A stretch of DNA of 64,000 bases from Iningainema tapete BLCC-T55 (lineage in GTDB: Bacteria; Cyanobacteriota; Cyanobacteriia; Cyanobacteriales; Nostocaceae): NCBI RefSeq assembly GCF_014698965.1, contig NZ_JACXAE010000110.1, positions 124,001 through 188,000 on the forward strand, in the 5' to 3' direction. The notes under the pieces were generated by a model. That model was not told where the DNA came from and searched no databases. It was given only the letters and a program-made list of their open reading frames with translations. Of this stretch, positions 55,596 to 64,000 are shown one piece after another. How positions within the stretch are numbered: the first letter of the stretch is position 1; the number at the start of each line of letters is the position of its first letter. Position numbers and translations under genes: made by a program.

Positions 55596-56621
55596 ATGAA
55601 ATTTGTTAAAAGTATTTTTATGCTAGTAAGCTTGGCAGGAGCAATGGCGATCGCTCCTGTCAACCAAGTATCTAATGCTGCACCAAGAATTATAGAAATT
55701 ACACCTAGTGTTCAAGCTAACAGAAATTTTACTAATCCACAGTTAGCTTACACACTTTTAGAACATACTGGAACAATCAAGTCTCTAGCCATCAGCCCAA
55801 ATGGCAGAGTCCTTTTTAGTGGCGGAGCAGAAAATGAAGGTATAATTCGCTTGTGGGATTTGCAAACTGGTAAAAAGGTAGGAACCATCAACAGAGCGCA
55901 GAAAACAGCGGTGGAATCAATGGTGATTTCGCCTAATGGTTTAAACCTAGCTAGTTGTAGTAACGATAACACAATTAATCTTTGGAATCTAACAAATAAT
56001 AAATTTACTCGTTCTTTTGTTGACCATACAAGTAATGTTTTGTCTTTAGCTGTAACCCCTGATAGTAAAGTACTTGTCAGCGGTGCTCTAGATGGGATAA
56101 AATTATGGGATTTACTCCAGCAACGTCCACTGGGGACTTTAGTTAGGTTTGATAATCCAGTGAATACTCTGGCAATTAGTCCTGATGGTCAGACTTTGGT
56201 AAGTGGTGATAATCAAGGTGTAATTAAGCTATGGAGTTTGAATACCGGCAGATTAATTCGTACTATTAAGGCACATTCTAATCGAGTTAGTCAAATAGCC
56301 TTTACACCCAATGGACAAGTCTTTGTTAGTGCCAGTCGCGATCGCACAATTAAACTTTGGAATCTCAACTCTGGAACACTAGTCCGCACTCTCACAGGAC
56401 ATAATAATTGGGTAAATACTATTACCATTAACCCCAATGGACAAACTTTGGCTAGTGGAGGTAGAGATGGGATTAAGTTATGGAATTTAACTACAGGTGA
56501 ATTAACCAGAACACTTTACGGACACTCCGATTGGGTAAGTGTGCTGGCTTTTAGCCCAACTGGACAAACTCTTGTTAGTGGTGGATTTGATAAAAGAATT
56601 AATATTTGGCAAAGCCTTTAA
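55596..56621 (+). CDS. secreted or lipid-anchored WD40-repeat protein, 341 aa
   Basis: A signal peptide (MKFVKSIFMLVSLAGAMAIA) precedes seven WD40 units from about residue 48, each with the SPNGxxLxSGxxDxxIKLW pattern (for example ISPDGQTLVSGDNQGVIKLW). One full seven-bladed propeller fits the length. It should be an extracytoplasmic protein-binding platform. A strong 15-bp hairpin follows the stop, between it and the convergent ctaE gene. Confidence 0.85.
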   Translation: MKFVKSIFMLVSLAGAMAIAPVNQVSNAAPRIIEITPSVQANRNFTNPQLAYTLLEHTGTIKSLAISPNGRVLFSGGAENEGIIRLWDLQTGKKVGTINRAQKTAVESMVISPNGLNLASCSNDNTINLWNLTNNKFTRSFVDHTSNVLSLAVTPDSKVLVSGALDGIKLWDLLQQRPLGTLVRFDNPVNTLAISPDGQTLVSGDNQGVIKLWSLNTGRLIRTIKAHSNRVSQIAFTPNGQVFVSASRDRTIKLWNLNSGTLVRTLTGHNNWVNTITINPNGQTLASGGRDGIKLWNLTTGELTRTLYGHSDWVSVLAFSPTGQTLVSGGFDKRINIWQSL

Positions 56622-56660
56622 CAAGTAAAAAGGCAAAAGCAAAAAGAAAGATGGAGACAC

Positions 56661-56693
56661 AGAAACCCGGTTTCTTAAAGAAACCGGGTTTCT
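56661..56693. terminator. bidirectional 15-bp hairpin between WD40 gene and ctaE
   Basis: AGAAACCCGGTTTCT (56661-56675) pairs perfectly with 56679-56693 across a 3-nt loop, placed between convergent genes. It fits a two-way terminator and is also a common dispersed palindrome. Confidence 0.75.
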
Positions 56694-56701
56694 AGAAGAG
56701 A

Positions 56702-57328
56702 TTAAAGTATGTACAGCAAGCCGAAAAGGATAATCCAAATTACATCAACAAAGTGCCAATAAATCTCGGCAGCTTCTATACCAAAGTGATGTTCGTTGCT
56801 GTAGTGTCCTTTAATGCGCGATCGCCACAACACTGCTAAAATTGCCACTACACCAATAGTAACGTGTAAACCGTGAAAGCCAGTTAAGACGTAAAATGCA
56901 CTGGCAAATAAGTTGGTAGTCAGTCCAAATTCTAGATGAGTATATTCATAAACTTGACCTATTAAGAAAATTATACCCATTGCGGCGGTGATGGCGAACC
57001 ACAATTGCATTCCCTTGACATCATTCTTTTTGATTGCAGTATCAGCATTGTGGATGACAAAACTGCTAGCAATCAGATTGATGGTGTTGACTCCGGGTAG
57101 CAATAGTTCTAATTCTGGCGTGCCTTCAGGAGGCCAAGATGGCACAATAGAACGAATAGCTAAATATGCTCCGAACAAACCGATGAAAATCATCCCTTCA
57201 GCAACTAAGAACATAATTAGCCCAAACAAACGATGGTCTGGATGTTCTTCGTGATGTGCTTCTGCTACAGTGGCAGCATGATGATGATTTAGAGCAGTTT
57301 TACCTGGGTCAATTGTTTGACTTTGCAT
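56702..57328 (-). CDS. ctaE: cytochrome c oxidase subunit III
   Basis: 208 residues with five hydrophobic helices, the short bacterial form of subunit III. Diagnostic segments are LFGLIMFLVAEGMIFIGLFG, the FVIHNADTAIKKND loop, and LTGFHGLHVTIGVVAILAVL plus EAAEIYWHFVDVIWIILFGL at the C terminus. It is the third gene of ctaC-ctaD-ctaE, the standard cyanobacterial aa3-type terminal oxidase order, 85 bp after ctaD. The complex reduces O2 using electrons from cytochrome c6 or plastocyanin in thylakoid or cytoplasmic membrane. Confidence 0.95.
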   Translation of the reverse strand: MQSQTIDPGKTALNHHHAATVAEAHHEEHPDHRLFGLIMFLVAEGMIFIGLFGAYLAIRSIVPSWPPEGTPELELLLPGVNTINLIASSFVIHNADTAIKKNDVKGMQLWFAITAAMGIIFLIGQVYEYTHLEFGLTTNLFASAFYVLTGFHGLHVTIGVVAILAVLWRSRIKGHYSNEHHFGIEAAEIYWHFVDVIWIILFGLLYIL

Positions 57329-57413
57329 GAATCTTTAATGTCTAAAGGACTTAGGAGTCAGGAGTTAAGAGTCAGGAGGAATTTTATTTTTCACTCCTCA
57401 CTCCTAACTTTTA

Positions 57414-59150
57414 TTAACGTTCGTCAGTTTTGGATGCGAGCGCAGGTTCATCAGGCTCGGCTCGTAAAACTGAGTTTGGACCAGCAGACAAAGTAGGATC
57501 GGGATCGGACAATGGTACACCTTTGCTAACATTCTCCAAACCATAATCATATGGTCCAGTGGCTAGTACAGGTGGTTTGTCAAAATTCTCAATCGCTGGG
57601 GGTGAAGTTGTCATCCACTCTAAGGTAAGTGCCTGCCAAGGATTATTACCTGCCTTCGGTCCATACATCCAACTCCAAATGGCATTAATAATGAAGGGCA
57701 ATGTTGAAACTGCCAGGATATAAGAACCATAAGTGCAGATTTCGTTGAGGGTAGTAAATTTGGGATCGTACTGAGCGATTCGACGGTTCATGCCCAACAA
57801 ACCCAGCTTGTGCATGGGTAAGAAGGTCATGTTTAGACCGACAATTGTTAAGGCAAAGTGAACCCTACCCCAAAATTCATTGAGCATCCGCCCCGTCATT
57901 TTCGGGAACCAGTGGTAAATTGCCGCATAAATACCCAGTACACTACCGCCAAATAGTACGTAGTGGAGGTGCGCTACGACAAAATAGGTATCGTGTACGT
58001 GAATATCGAAGGGAACTGCCGCCAACATGACACCACTGATCCCACCAATTACAAATGTGCCAACAAAGCCCATTGCAAATAACATGGCGCTGTTGAGACG
58101 GATTTTGCCACCCCACATGGTTGCTAGCCAACTGAAAATTTTGATCCCCGTGGGTACAGCGATGATCATTGTGGTGATCATGAAGAACATCCGCAACCAA
58201 CCAGGGATACCACTAGTGAACATGTGGTGCGCCCAAACGATTAAGCCAAGAAAGCTGATTGCCAAACTAGAGTAGGCGATCGCTTTATATCCAAAAATTG
58301 GTTTGCGTGAATGAGTCGGGATAATCTCTGAAATTGCGCCAAAGAAGGGCAAAATCATGATGTAAACCGCTGGGTGGGAGTAGAACCAGAACATGTGCTG
58401 GTATAAAACAGGATCGCCACCACCAGTCGGGTTAAAAAATGCCGTTCCAGCAATTAAGTCAAAAGCAAGCAGAAGCAAACCTGCTGCTAGCACTGGTGTT
58501 GATACCAGAGTTAGTGCCGAAGTAGCAAACATTGCCCAGCAGAACAAAGGCAATTGATTGAAGCCTAAACCTGGTGTGCGCATCTTCAGCATGGTGACGA
58601 GGAAATTAATCGCCCCCAAAATCGAAGACGTACCTAACAGGAGGACGCTCATAATCCAGATGCCTTCACCTACTTGCCCTGTTACCAAGCTTAGGGGAGG
58701 GTAGGAAGTCCAACCTGCATCTGGTGCATCGCCGACAACTAGGCTGCTGATTAGTAACAACCCACCAGGCGGAATCATCCAAAAGGCAACAGCATTCAAG
58801 CGTGGGAATGCCATATCTTTTGCCCCAATCATCAAGGGGATCAAGAAGTTAGCAAATCCCGCCCCAGCCGGCACAATCCATAAAAAGATCATGATTGTGG
58901 CGTGCAGTGTAAACAAACTGTTATACACTTCTGGGGTAACAAAATCTACTTCTGGTGTACGCAGTTCTGTGCGCACTAAATCAGCAAGAACGCCACCTAT
59001 ACAGTAGAAAATGAACGTAGTGACCAAGTATTGAATGCCAATTACTTTGTGGTCGGTGTTGAAGGTAAAATAGTCTCGCCAATTTCTGATCCCCGGCTCT
59101 TCATCTAGAGCCGGGATATTGGCTGTTTCTTGCACTTGTGCTTGTGTCAT
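57414..59150 (-). CDS. ctaD: cytochrome c oxidase subunit I
   Basis: 578 residues, twelve membrane helices expected. Haem and CuB ligands are visible: His in TLHATIMIFLW, the cross-linked His-Tyr in YSHPAVYIMILP, the CuB pair in WAHHMFTSG, and the haem a/a3 pair in HDTYFVVAHLHYVLFG. This is the catalytic subunit of an aa3-type oxidase. The C terminus carries a hydrophilic extension (NVSKGVPLSDPDPTLSAGPN). It lies between ctaC (41 bp upstream) and ctaE. Confidence 0.96.
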   Translation of the reverse strand: MTQAQVQETANIPALDEEPGIRNWRDYFTFNTDHKVIGIQYLVTTFIFYCIGGVLADLVRTELRTPEVDFVTPEVYNSLFTLHATIMIFLWIVPAGAGFANFLIPLMIGAKDMAFPRLNAVAFWMIPPGGLLLISSLVVGDAPDAGWTSYPPLSLVTGQVGEGIWIMSVLLLGTSSILGAINFLVTMLKMRTPGLGFNQLPLFCWAMFATSALTLVSTPVLAAGLLLLAFDLIAGTAFFNPTGGGDPVLYQHMFWFYSHPAVYIMILPFFGAISEIIPTHSRKPIFGYKAIAYSSLAISFLGLIVWAHHMFTSGIPGWLRMFFMITTMIIAVPTGIKIFSWLATMWGGKIRLNSAMLFAMGFVGTFVIGGISGVMLAAVPFDIHVHDTYFVVAHLHYVLFGGSVLGIYAAIYHWFPKMTGRMLNEFWGRVHFALTIVGLNMTFLPMHKLGLLGMNRRIAQYDPKFTTLNEICTYGSYILAVSTLPFIINAIWSWMYGPKAGNNPWQALTLEWMTTSPPAIENFDKPPVLATGPYDYGLENVSKGVPLSDPDPTLSAGPNSVLRAEPDEPALASKTDER

Positions 59151-59191
59151 AAGAATTTGTTGTCAGTTAACAGTTAACAGTTAACAGTTAA

Positions 59192-60274
59192 CTAGTGGTG
59201 GATTTGATGTAGCATTTCTGGCTTAATTCCCATCTCGCTGGTGTAAGGAGCGAGAAATTCTGCAGTTGATTTTTGAGCCGGATTAACAGCTATTGCTTGT
59301 TTGAGAGTTTCAGCATTAGCAACTAGCTGTTCTTGCATCCACTGGTCAAAATCTTCTTGTGTATCTACGTAAACTTGCGTATTCATTGCGCCGTGGTAAG
59401 GACCACATAGTTCTGCACAAATGAGGGGATAATTACCCTCTTTGTTAGCTGTAAAGCGAATTTCGCTTTGTCTACCTGGCATGATATCTTGTTTCAAGCG
59501 AAACGCTGGCACCCAAAAGGCGTGAATGACATCGTTTGCTGTCATGCTTAGTTGTACTTCACGTCCTTTGGGAACGTGTAGTTCACCAGAAGTTACGCCT
59601 GTTTCCGGGTAGGTAAAAATAAAGGCGTACTGCAATGCTGTAACATTTACGACAAAGGCAGGTGGTGTACCTTCTTTGTCTGGAGTAGGTCCTATAGTGG
59701 GAGCAACAATTCCTACGCCTGGAGCATTTTGCTTTTGCGGAATTTGGTCAGCATTACGGACTGCTGCTGTAGCGGGATCTTGCATAGCCTCATCAGATTT
59801 TTCCTGATTGAGGTTAGGTTCAGTCGTGGGTGGAGTATCGTTGAGCGTAGCCGCGATCGCAGCCCCAGGCATCACGCTTGCTTGGGGTGTTACTGGCGCT
59901 TCATGAAGAGCATGGGGATTGAAACCTCCCATGTCATTATACACCTCAAAGCTGTATACAGAAATACCGAGAACGATGATAGCTGGAATTGCTGTCCAAA
60001 GAATTTCTAGTGGGACGTTACCATGAACTGGCGGACCATCCGCATTGTCACCTGCTCGCCTACGGTATCTAAACGCTGAGTAAATTAACACACCTTCCAC
60101 AATCAGAAATATACCTGTGGAGACGATCATCATTGTGTTAAACAAATCGTCCACCAAGAAGGCTTCATCAGAGGCTGGTGTTGGTAATAAACCATGATTC
60201 TGACCGTACCAGAGGCTGACTAGGGTCAGCAGGATGCCAATGAGTAATGTCCAGATAGAATTTGGAATTTTCAC
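59192..60274 (-). CDS. ctaC: cytochrome c oxidase subunit II with long hydrophilic linker
   Basis: 360 residues, longer than the usual ~320. Two N-terminal helices (WTLLIGILLTLVSLWYG; MMIVSTGIFLIVEGVLIYSA) anchor the periplasmic CuA domain. CuA ligands are present: His in DVIHAFWVP and the CAELCGPYHGAM set (Cys, Glu, Cys, His, Met). Between the helices and CuA lies an Ala/Pro/Gln-rich linker of about 90 residues (PQASVMPGAAIAATLNDTPP onward). It starts the ctaCDE operon, divergent from ctaA. Confidence 0.95.
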   Translation of the reverse strand: MKIPNSIWTLLIGILLTLVSLWYGQNHGLLPTPASDEAFLVDDLFNTMMIVSTGIFLIVEGVLIYSAFRYRRRAGDNADGPPVHGNVPLEILWTAIPAIIVLGISVYSFEVYNDMGGFNPHALHEAPVTPQASVMPGAAIAATLNDTPPTTEPNLNQEKSDEAMQDPATAAVRNADQIPQKQNAPGVGIVAPTIGPTPDKEGTPPAFVVNVTALQYAFIFTYPETGVTSGELHVPKGREVQLSMTANDVIHAFWVPAFRLKQDIMPGRQSEIRFTANKEGNYPLICAELCGPYHGAMNTQVYVDTQEDFDQWMQEQLVANAETLKQAIAVNPAQKSTAEFLAPYTSEMGIKPEMLHQIHH

Positions 60275-60602
60275 GGTGTTAAGAAGTTAATGACTTTACT
60301 ACGTTGGACAATAGAGCTGCCTACTCACTTACTACAGTAGTTCACCATAGAATACATGGGGGAGTTCAGCAGAAAATTTTTATTAATTTTTTGGCTAAAT
60401 AAGTCAGAAGTAGATAAGGCACACCCGACTTGTGCCGACAACTTAAGAATCCCTAAAGCTTCAGGGCTATATTAGCAAAGATACCTCACAGTATAAGAGA
60501 GTCAATCTCTATCTTTGTTTTATACGCTAGGGTGGAAGTGATCAGTCCAAAAAAATCTTAGAACATTTATAGCTCACCATAAGCTGGCAAAAGGTATCAT
60601 TC
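60275..60602. promoter_or_regulatory. divergent ctaC / ctaA promoter region
   Basis: About 330 bp separate the divergent oxidase operon and the haem A pathway genes. Both promoters must lie here; I could not assign -35/-10 boxes with confidence. Confidence 0.4.
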
Positions 60603-61553
60603 ATGAGCGAATTTGTCCTAGAACAACAAAATGTAGAAGCGGCTGGTGAACAGCAACCACATGTTCGAATTCGTCGCTTGGTGTGGAAAATCTGTTTCGC
60701 CACATTAATACTGATGGCGATTGGTAGTGCCACCCGCGTGATGAATGCTGGACTTGCTTGCCCAGACTGGCCTTTGTGCTATGGGGAACTAGTGCCTGCC
60801 AAGCAAATGAATTTTCAAGTGTTCCTGGAGTGGTTTCACAGATTAGATGCAGCGTTGATAGGTATAAGCACCATAGTACTTGTGGGAATGTCTTGGTGGT
60901 ATCGTCGCGTTTTACCGAAATGGCTTCCTTGGGCATCGGCATTTGCCTTATTTCTAATTGTCTTCCAAGGTGTTTTGGGTGGGTTGACTGTTACGGAACT
61001 TTTGCGGTTTGATATTGTTACTGCCCATTTAGGAACGGCATTACTATTTTTTGTTACCCTATTAGCGATCGGCACAGCACTCACTACATATCAAGGAACC
61101 GGAACGGTTGGTAATTTGCCTTGGTTAGGTGTAACAGCCTCTATTTTGGTTTATCTACAAAGTTTACTTGGCGCTTTGGTAGGATCGCGTTGGGCATTGC
61201 ATCAATGTTTCGGTATATCTCAGCTTTGTACTGTGATGTATAGCCATATTGGTGGCGTAGTACCACCAACGGTAGCCACCTTGGCATTAGTTTTTGTATC
61301 TTGGCGCACGCCAGCACTCCATCCAGCTTTGCGACGATTAGCTAATATGGCAGGAGGATTGTTGGTTTTACAAATTCTATTGGGAGTTGCCACTTTCCGC
61401 TTACATCTCCAAGTTGAGCCACTCACCGTTTCTCATCAAGCTATAGGAGCTGCTTTGCTTGGTACTTTAGTAGTGTTTACAGTGCTAGCACTACGCGATT
61501 GGGCTTCTAGCCGCGAAATTAATGCTGCCTACTATGAACAAGCAGCCCGATGA
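60603..61553 (+). CDS. ctaA: haem A synthase (CtaA/COX15)
   Basis: 316 residues with eight expected helices in two homologous halves. Haem-ligand His residues are seen in FLEWFHRLDAAL and VTAHLGTAL, and in the second half in GSRWALHQCFG and TVSHQAIGAALLG; AGLACPDWPLCYGELVPA holds the conserved Cys pair. It oxidises haem O to haem A for the aa3 oxidase. ctaB follows 33 bp downstream, and the ctaCDE operon is divergent, so the whole oxidase pathway is clustered. Confidence 0.94.
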   Translation: MSEFVLEQQNVEAAGEQQPHVRIRRLVWKICFATLILMAIGSATRVMNAGLACPDWPLCYGELVPAKQMNFQVFLEWFHRLDAALIGISTIVLVGMSWWYRRVLPKWLPWASAFALFLIVFQGVLGGLTVTELLRFDIVTAHLGTALLFFVTLLAIGTALTTYQGTGTVGNLPWLGVTASILVYLQSLLGALVGSRWALHQCFGISQLCTVMYSHIGGVVPPTVATLALVFVSWRTPALHPALRRLANMAGGLLVLQILLGVATFRLHLQVEPLTVSHQAIGAALLGTLVVFTVLALRDWASSREINAAYYEQAAR

Positions 61554-61586
61554 ATTGTTGTTGAAAAATAAGGAACTAGTGCCACA

Positions 61587-62543
61587 ATGATTGAGACTAA
61601 CGTCTCGAAGCACCACGAATCAATTCTTGAAGTTATTCAGAGTTACTACCAGCTAACTAAACCTCGGATTATTCCGTTGCTCTTGATTACTACTGCTGGC
61701 AGTATGTGGATTGCTGCAAAAGGACAAGTAGATCCAATACTGTTGCTAGTAACTCTTACTGGTGGTACTTTGGCTGCTGCTAGCGCTCAGACAATTAATT
61801 GTGTCTACGATCGCGACATTGATTATGACATGGAGCGCACCCGCCATCGTCCTTTGCCTTCGGGCAAGGTACAGCCTCGTGACGCGCTAGTTTTTGCTCT
61901 AGCTCTCGCTGTCGCTTCTTTTTCTCTACTCACTGTATTTGCTAACCTGCTTGCCGCCGGACTAGCAATGTCAGGTATTGTTTTTTATGTGTTAGTTTAC
62001 ACTCACTTGCTTAAACGCCATAGCACCCAAAATATCGTTATTGGTGGAGCTGCTGGAGCAATTCCCGCATTGGTAGGTTGGGCGGCTGTTACTGGTACTT
62101 TAAGTTGGGCAGCATGGATCATCTTTGCGATCGTCTTTTTGTGGACACCACCCCATTTCTGGGCTTTAGCTTTAATGATTCGGGATGATTACGCAAAAGT
62201 AGGGATACCAATGCTACCAGTGATAGTAGGTGAAAAGCCAACAGTGCAGCAAATTTGGATCTACACTTTGGTAACAGTAGTAACAACACAGTTACTAGTG
62301 TACCCCCTACATGTAAGTGGAATATTCTATGCGGCGATCGCACTAATGCTAGGTGGATTATTCATTTACAAAGCTTGGCAATTATTGCAAAATCCAGAAG
62401 ACCGCTCTTTAGCAAAAGGGTTGTTTCTCTATTCCATTTCCTACATGATGCTGTTGTGTTTAGCGATGGTGGTTGATAGTCTCCCTCTTACCCACTACGC
62501 AATTAATGCTGTAGCAAATCAGTTGCACTCACTTGTTAGCTAA
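61587..62543 (+). CDS. ctaB: haem O synthase, protoheme IX farnesyltransferase
   Basis: 318 residues, a UbiA-type prenyltransferase with about nine helices. The prenyl-diphosphate site [20 protein letters not shown] is intact, and the second Asp-rich loop lies at [20 protein letters not shown]. It attaches farnesyl to haem B, giving haem O, the substrate of CtaA. It closes the ctaA-ctaB operon; a palindromic repeat follows directly and may terminate it. Confidence 0.95.
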   Translation: MIETNVSKHHESILEVIQSYYQLTKPRIIPLLLITTAGSMWIAAKGQVDPILLLVTLTGGTLAAASAQTINCVYDRDIDYDMERTRHRPLPSGKVQPRDALVFALALAVASFSLLTVFANLLAAGLAMSGIVFYVLVYTHLLKRHSTQNIVIGGAAGAIPALVGWAAVTGTLSWAAWIIFAIVFLWTPPHFWALALMIRDDYAKVGIPMLPVIVGEKPTVQQIWIYTLVTVVTTQLLVYPLHVSGIFYAAIALMLGGLFIYKAWQLLQNPEDRSLAKGLFLYSISYMMLLCLAMVVDSLPLTHYAINAVANQLHSLVS

Positions 62544-62547
62544 AAAT

Positions 62548-62593
62548 ACCCCTCCCAACCCTCCCCTTGCTAAGGGGAGGGCTAGGGTGGGGT
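62548..62593. repeat. palindromic repeat after ctaB
   Basis: CCCTCCCCTT (62559-62568) pairs with AAGGGGAGGG (62572-62581), inside ACCCC/GGGGT outer arms. It belongs to the same element family that sits in coding sequence at 25338-25398. Confidence 0.8.
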
Positions 62594-62643
62594 TTACTAC
62601 ATTTAAATGTAAAGCGTTGTATATTAAATACTAAAACTTAGAA

Positions 62644-62886
62644 ATGCTGATAAATTACATCCATTTAGCAATGCAAAAAGCAACTTACGAGTTGCTAGAA
62701 GATGGAACTTTCTATGGTGAAATTACTGAGTGTCAGGGCGTGTGGGCAAATGCACAAACATTAGAAGCTTGCCGAGAAGACTTGCAAGACGCTTTAGAAG
62801 GATGGATTATTTTAGGGTTGCGCTTGAGTCATACTTTACCGATACTTGATGGTGTTGACCTGAATTTCACCGCATTGGTTGCCTAA
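62644..62886 (+). CDS. HicB-like antitoxin, 80 aa
   Basis: 80 residues. The segment YELLEDGTFYGEITECQGVW followed by ANAQTLEACREDLQDALEGW is the HicB-type fold common in cyanobacteria. The start at 62644 (MLINYIHLAM) matches the usual family N terminus. No HicA toxin with a GSH motif is adjacent, so this is an orphan. Its last 20 bp overlap the end of the convergent gene at 62867. Confidence 0.8.
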   Translation: MLINYIHLAMQKATYELLEDGTFYGEITECQGVWANAQTLEACREDLQDALEGWIILGLRLSHTLPILDGVDLNFTALVA

Positions 62887-63091
62887 TACCACCGTTTGGA
62901 TCAAATTGATGCAAATGAATAATTTTAGGACGGGTTTGATTTTCAGGAAAATGACAATGAACCGCATCACGAACCATTTCCCGCAGACTTTTTAAATCAT
63001 CAGCTTGAGTAAAAATCGATTCGCCTCCTAGCGCTCTAGCAGTATAACCACCGTCTGGATCATCTTCAACCAAAAATACAATTTCAGTCAT
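62867..63091 (-). CDS. HicB-like small protein, 74 aa
   Basis: 74 residues from ATG 63091 (MTEIVFLVEDDPDGGYTARA). The pattern of a short beta hairpin plus ADDLKSLREMVRDAVHCHFP resembles HicB-type partial RNase H folds; such proteins are often mislabelled as 2-oxoisovalerate dehydrogenase in databases. It is convergent with and overlaps the preceding gene. No toxin partner is visible. Confidence 0.7.
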   Translation of the reverse strand: MTEIVFLVEDDPDGGYTARALGGESIFTQADDLKSLREMVRDAVHCHFPENQTRPKIIHLHQFDPNGGIRQPMR

Positions 63092-63178
63092 CACTAATCT
63101 TTTTTGAGTTTAACTATAATTTCACTAAATTTAGGACAGTTTCAACTTCTCTTGCCGTCATACGAAGGATGCGATCGC

Positions 63179-63382
63179 TCATAAGAGAATTATCTCCCTT
63201 GTAATCGCGCTTGGAGCAAGCTGAATTGAATCTGGCTGTAAATATAGTTGAATTGCTTCTTTAATATTTTCCAAAGCTTCTTCTTCGGTTTCTCCGGATG
63301 TAGTGCAGCCAGGTAGCTCTGGACACCATGCAGCCCAATCACCTGTTTCTATATCTGGTTCAAGAATCACACGCCATTTCAT
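63179..63382 (-). CDS. HicB-family antitoxin, 67 aa
   Basis: 67 residues. The sequence MKWRVILEPDIETGDWAAWC, PELPGCTTSGETEEEALENI and KEAIQLYL is a classic HicB core. HicB neutralises HicA ribonucleases, but no HicA gene is found in the flanking 150 bp on either side. It lies between two other antitoxin-like genes on the same strand. Confidence 0.85.
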   Translation of the reverse strand: MKWRVILEPDIETGDWAAWCPELPGCTTSGETEEEALENIKEAIQLYLQPDSIQLAPSAITREIILL

Positions 63383-63515
63383 AGCTAATCTTTTTTACTT
63401 ATAATTTAAACTATATCAATTTATCCCTTGCAATAGCACCAATAGTTAACTTAATTGCTGCTCACTCATCTTCTTCTTTGACTCATCCCAAACTTGATGG
63501 CTAAAAGTTGATAAA

Positions 63516-63749
63516 TCAATATCTTGCCTCAGTACGTAAATTTTGTAAAATTTCTACACTGCTCGTTTTAGCTAGTGGTTGAGAAGCCCGCAACTGAGCG
63601 TGATTCGAGAGGCAACGTTTTGTTTGTTCCATTGGAGATAAACGAGCGATCATTCGCCCCTCACGAGTAATGATAATTTCTTCCCCTTGCTCAACCTGAT
63701 TCAGCAGTTGACTCAATCTCATTTGTACTTCACTAACACTGACGAACAT
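63516..63749 (-). CDS. Phd/YefM-family antitoxin, 77 aa
   Basis: 77 residues. MFVSVSEVQMRLSQLLNQVE followed by QGEEIIITREGRMIARLSPM is the Phd/YefM DNA-binding fold. The usual downstream PIN or Doc toxin gene is absent: only about 130 bp separate it from the HicB gene, with no toxin motif in them. It seems to be an orphan antitoxin that may act as a repressor only. Confidence 0.85.
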   Translation of the reverse strand: MFVSVSEVQMRLSQLLNQVEQGEEIIITREGRMIARLSPMEQTKRCLSNHAQLRASQPLAKTSSVEILQNLRTEARY

Positions 63750-63945
63750 TGCTCTATGTCCTCTTGAATCTTTTTGTGAAAATTTTTCGTGTTTTCAATC
63801 CCATTACTTGAGCAAAAACGTAGGTAGTAGTTTCTGGCAGGGTAAGAGAGCGTGGATTGACGTATCCTTCTTCACCAACTAATATTATTGAAACAGCAGA
63901 CACCTCTGCCCTTCCCAAAAATTAATACCCAGGGGGTGAGACTTA

Positions 63946-64000
63946 ATGATAACTCTAAACAAACAAATCACTGCCAACAAATTGCTAAAACAGGAGTTTC
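63946..64000 (+). CDS. possible gene start cut by right edge
   Basis: An ATG at 63946 follows a good ribosome site (AGGGGGTGAG) and opens MITLNKQITANKLLKQEF to the window edge. Too little is visible to name a family; continuation beyond the window would decide. Confidence 0.35.
   Translation, partial: MITLNKQITANKLLKQEF

Noticed and set aside
1-64000. tRNA, rRNA, tmRNA, intact insertion sequences or prophage genes
   Set aside because: No cloverleaf-like sequence, rRNA segment, transposase or phage structural gene was recognised.

Overview
The window reads as chromosomal DNA of a cyanobacterium, most probably a filamentous, heterocyst-type (Nostocales) genome. Supporting signs are NblA, a one-helix high-light-inducible protein, a COP23-type protein, an HCF173-like SDR/CIA30 protein, the ctaCDE/ctaAB respiratory genes, frequent HIP1 octamers (GCGATCGC), and many short palindromic and short tandem repeats. 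The assignment below family level is inference.

Layout. 1-12.6 kb is largely housekeeping: a GFA-family gene cut by the left edge, an HCF173-like gene, an alpha/beta hydrolase, ruvC, a YvcK/CofD-like gene, tsaE, a small cyanobacterial protein followed by an ABC1 kinase and a PP2C phosphatase, nblA, and a Ser/Thr kinase with a partner gene. 13-36.5 kb is accessory: a trypsin-like/PPC protease, a COP23 gene broken by one in-frame stop, two giant secreted double-trypsin/TPR proteins, an AAA ATPase with a PD-(D/E)XK-like tail, a CHAT-STAND-WD40 protein, an AbiE type IV toxin-antitoxin pair, two paralogous secreted 143-residue proteins, an ECF-type sigma factor with a DUF1822 gene, and several decayed toxin-antitoxin genes. 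36.5-39.9 kb holds gene remnants around one GT39-like membrane glycosyltransferase. 39.9-53.6 kb is a same-strand signalling block: a 2109-residue HAMP-array hybrid histidine kinase, a CHASE3 hybrid kinase, CheR, CheB and a REC-PAS kinase. 53.6-56.6 kb carries ald, a 57-residue Hli gene and a secreted WD40 protein. 56.7-62.5 kb is the aa3-type cytochrome oxidase locus (ctaCDE divergent from ctaAB). The right end carries small antitoxin-like genes.

Main finding. Five promoters in the accessory region share the coding-strand pattern TTTGTAAA - exactly 14 nt - GC(G/A)TAAAAT, which resembles an ECF-type -35/-10 pair. They precede the ECF sigma/DUF1822 operon itself, a trypsin-TPR protein, both secreted 143-residue proteins and the CHAT-STAND-WD40 gene. 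I infer a local autoregulated ECF regulon linking an envelope or periplasmic set (proteases, small secreted proteins) to a caspase-like STAND protein.

Second theme. Palindromic or tandem repeat elements have entered coding sequence in frame: inside the STAND NTPase, inside the linker or ATPase regions of all three histidine kinases, and next to a truncated DUF5674 gene. Single-base nonsense changes appear in a COP23 gene and a RelE/HigB-like toxin, and another toxin survives only as its last 14 codons.
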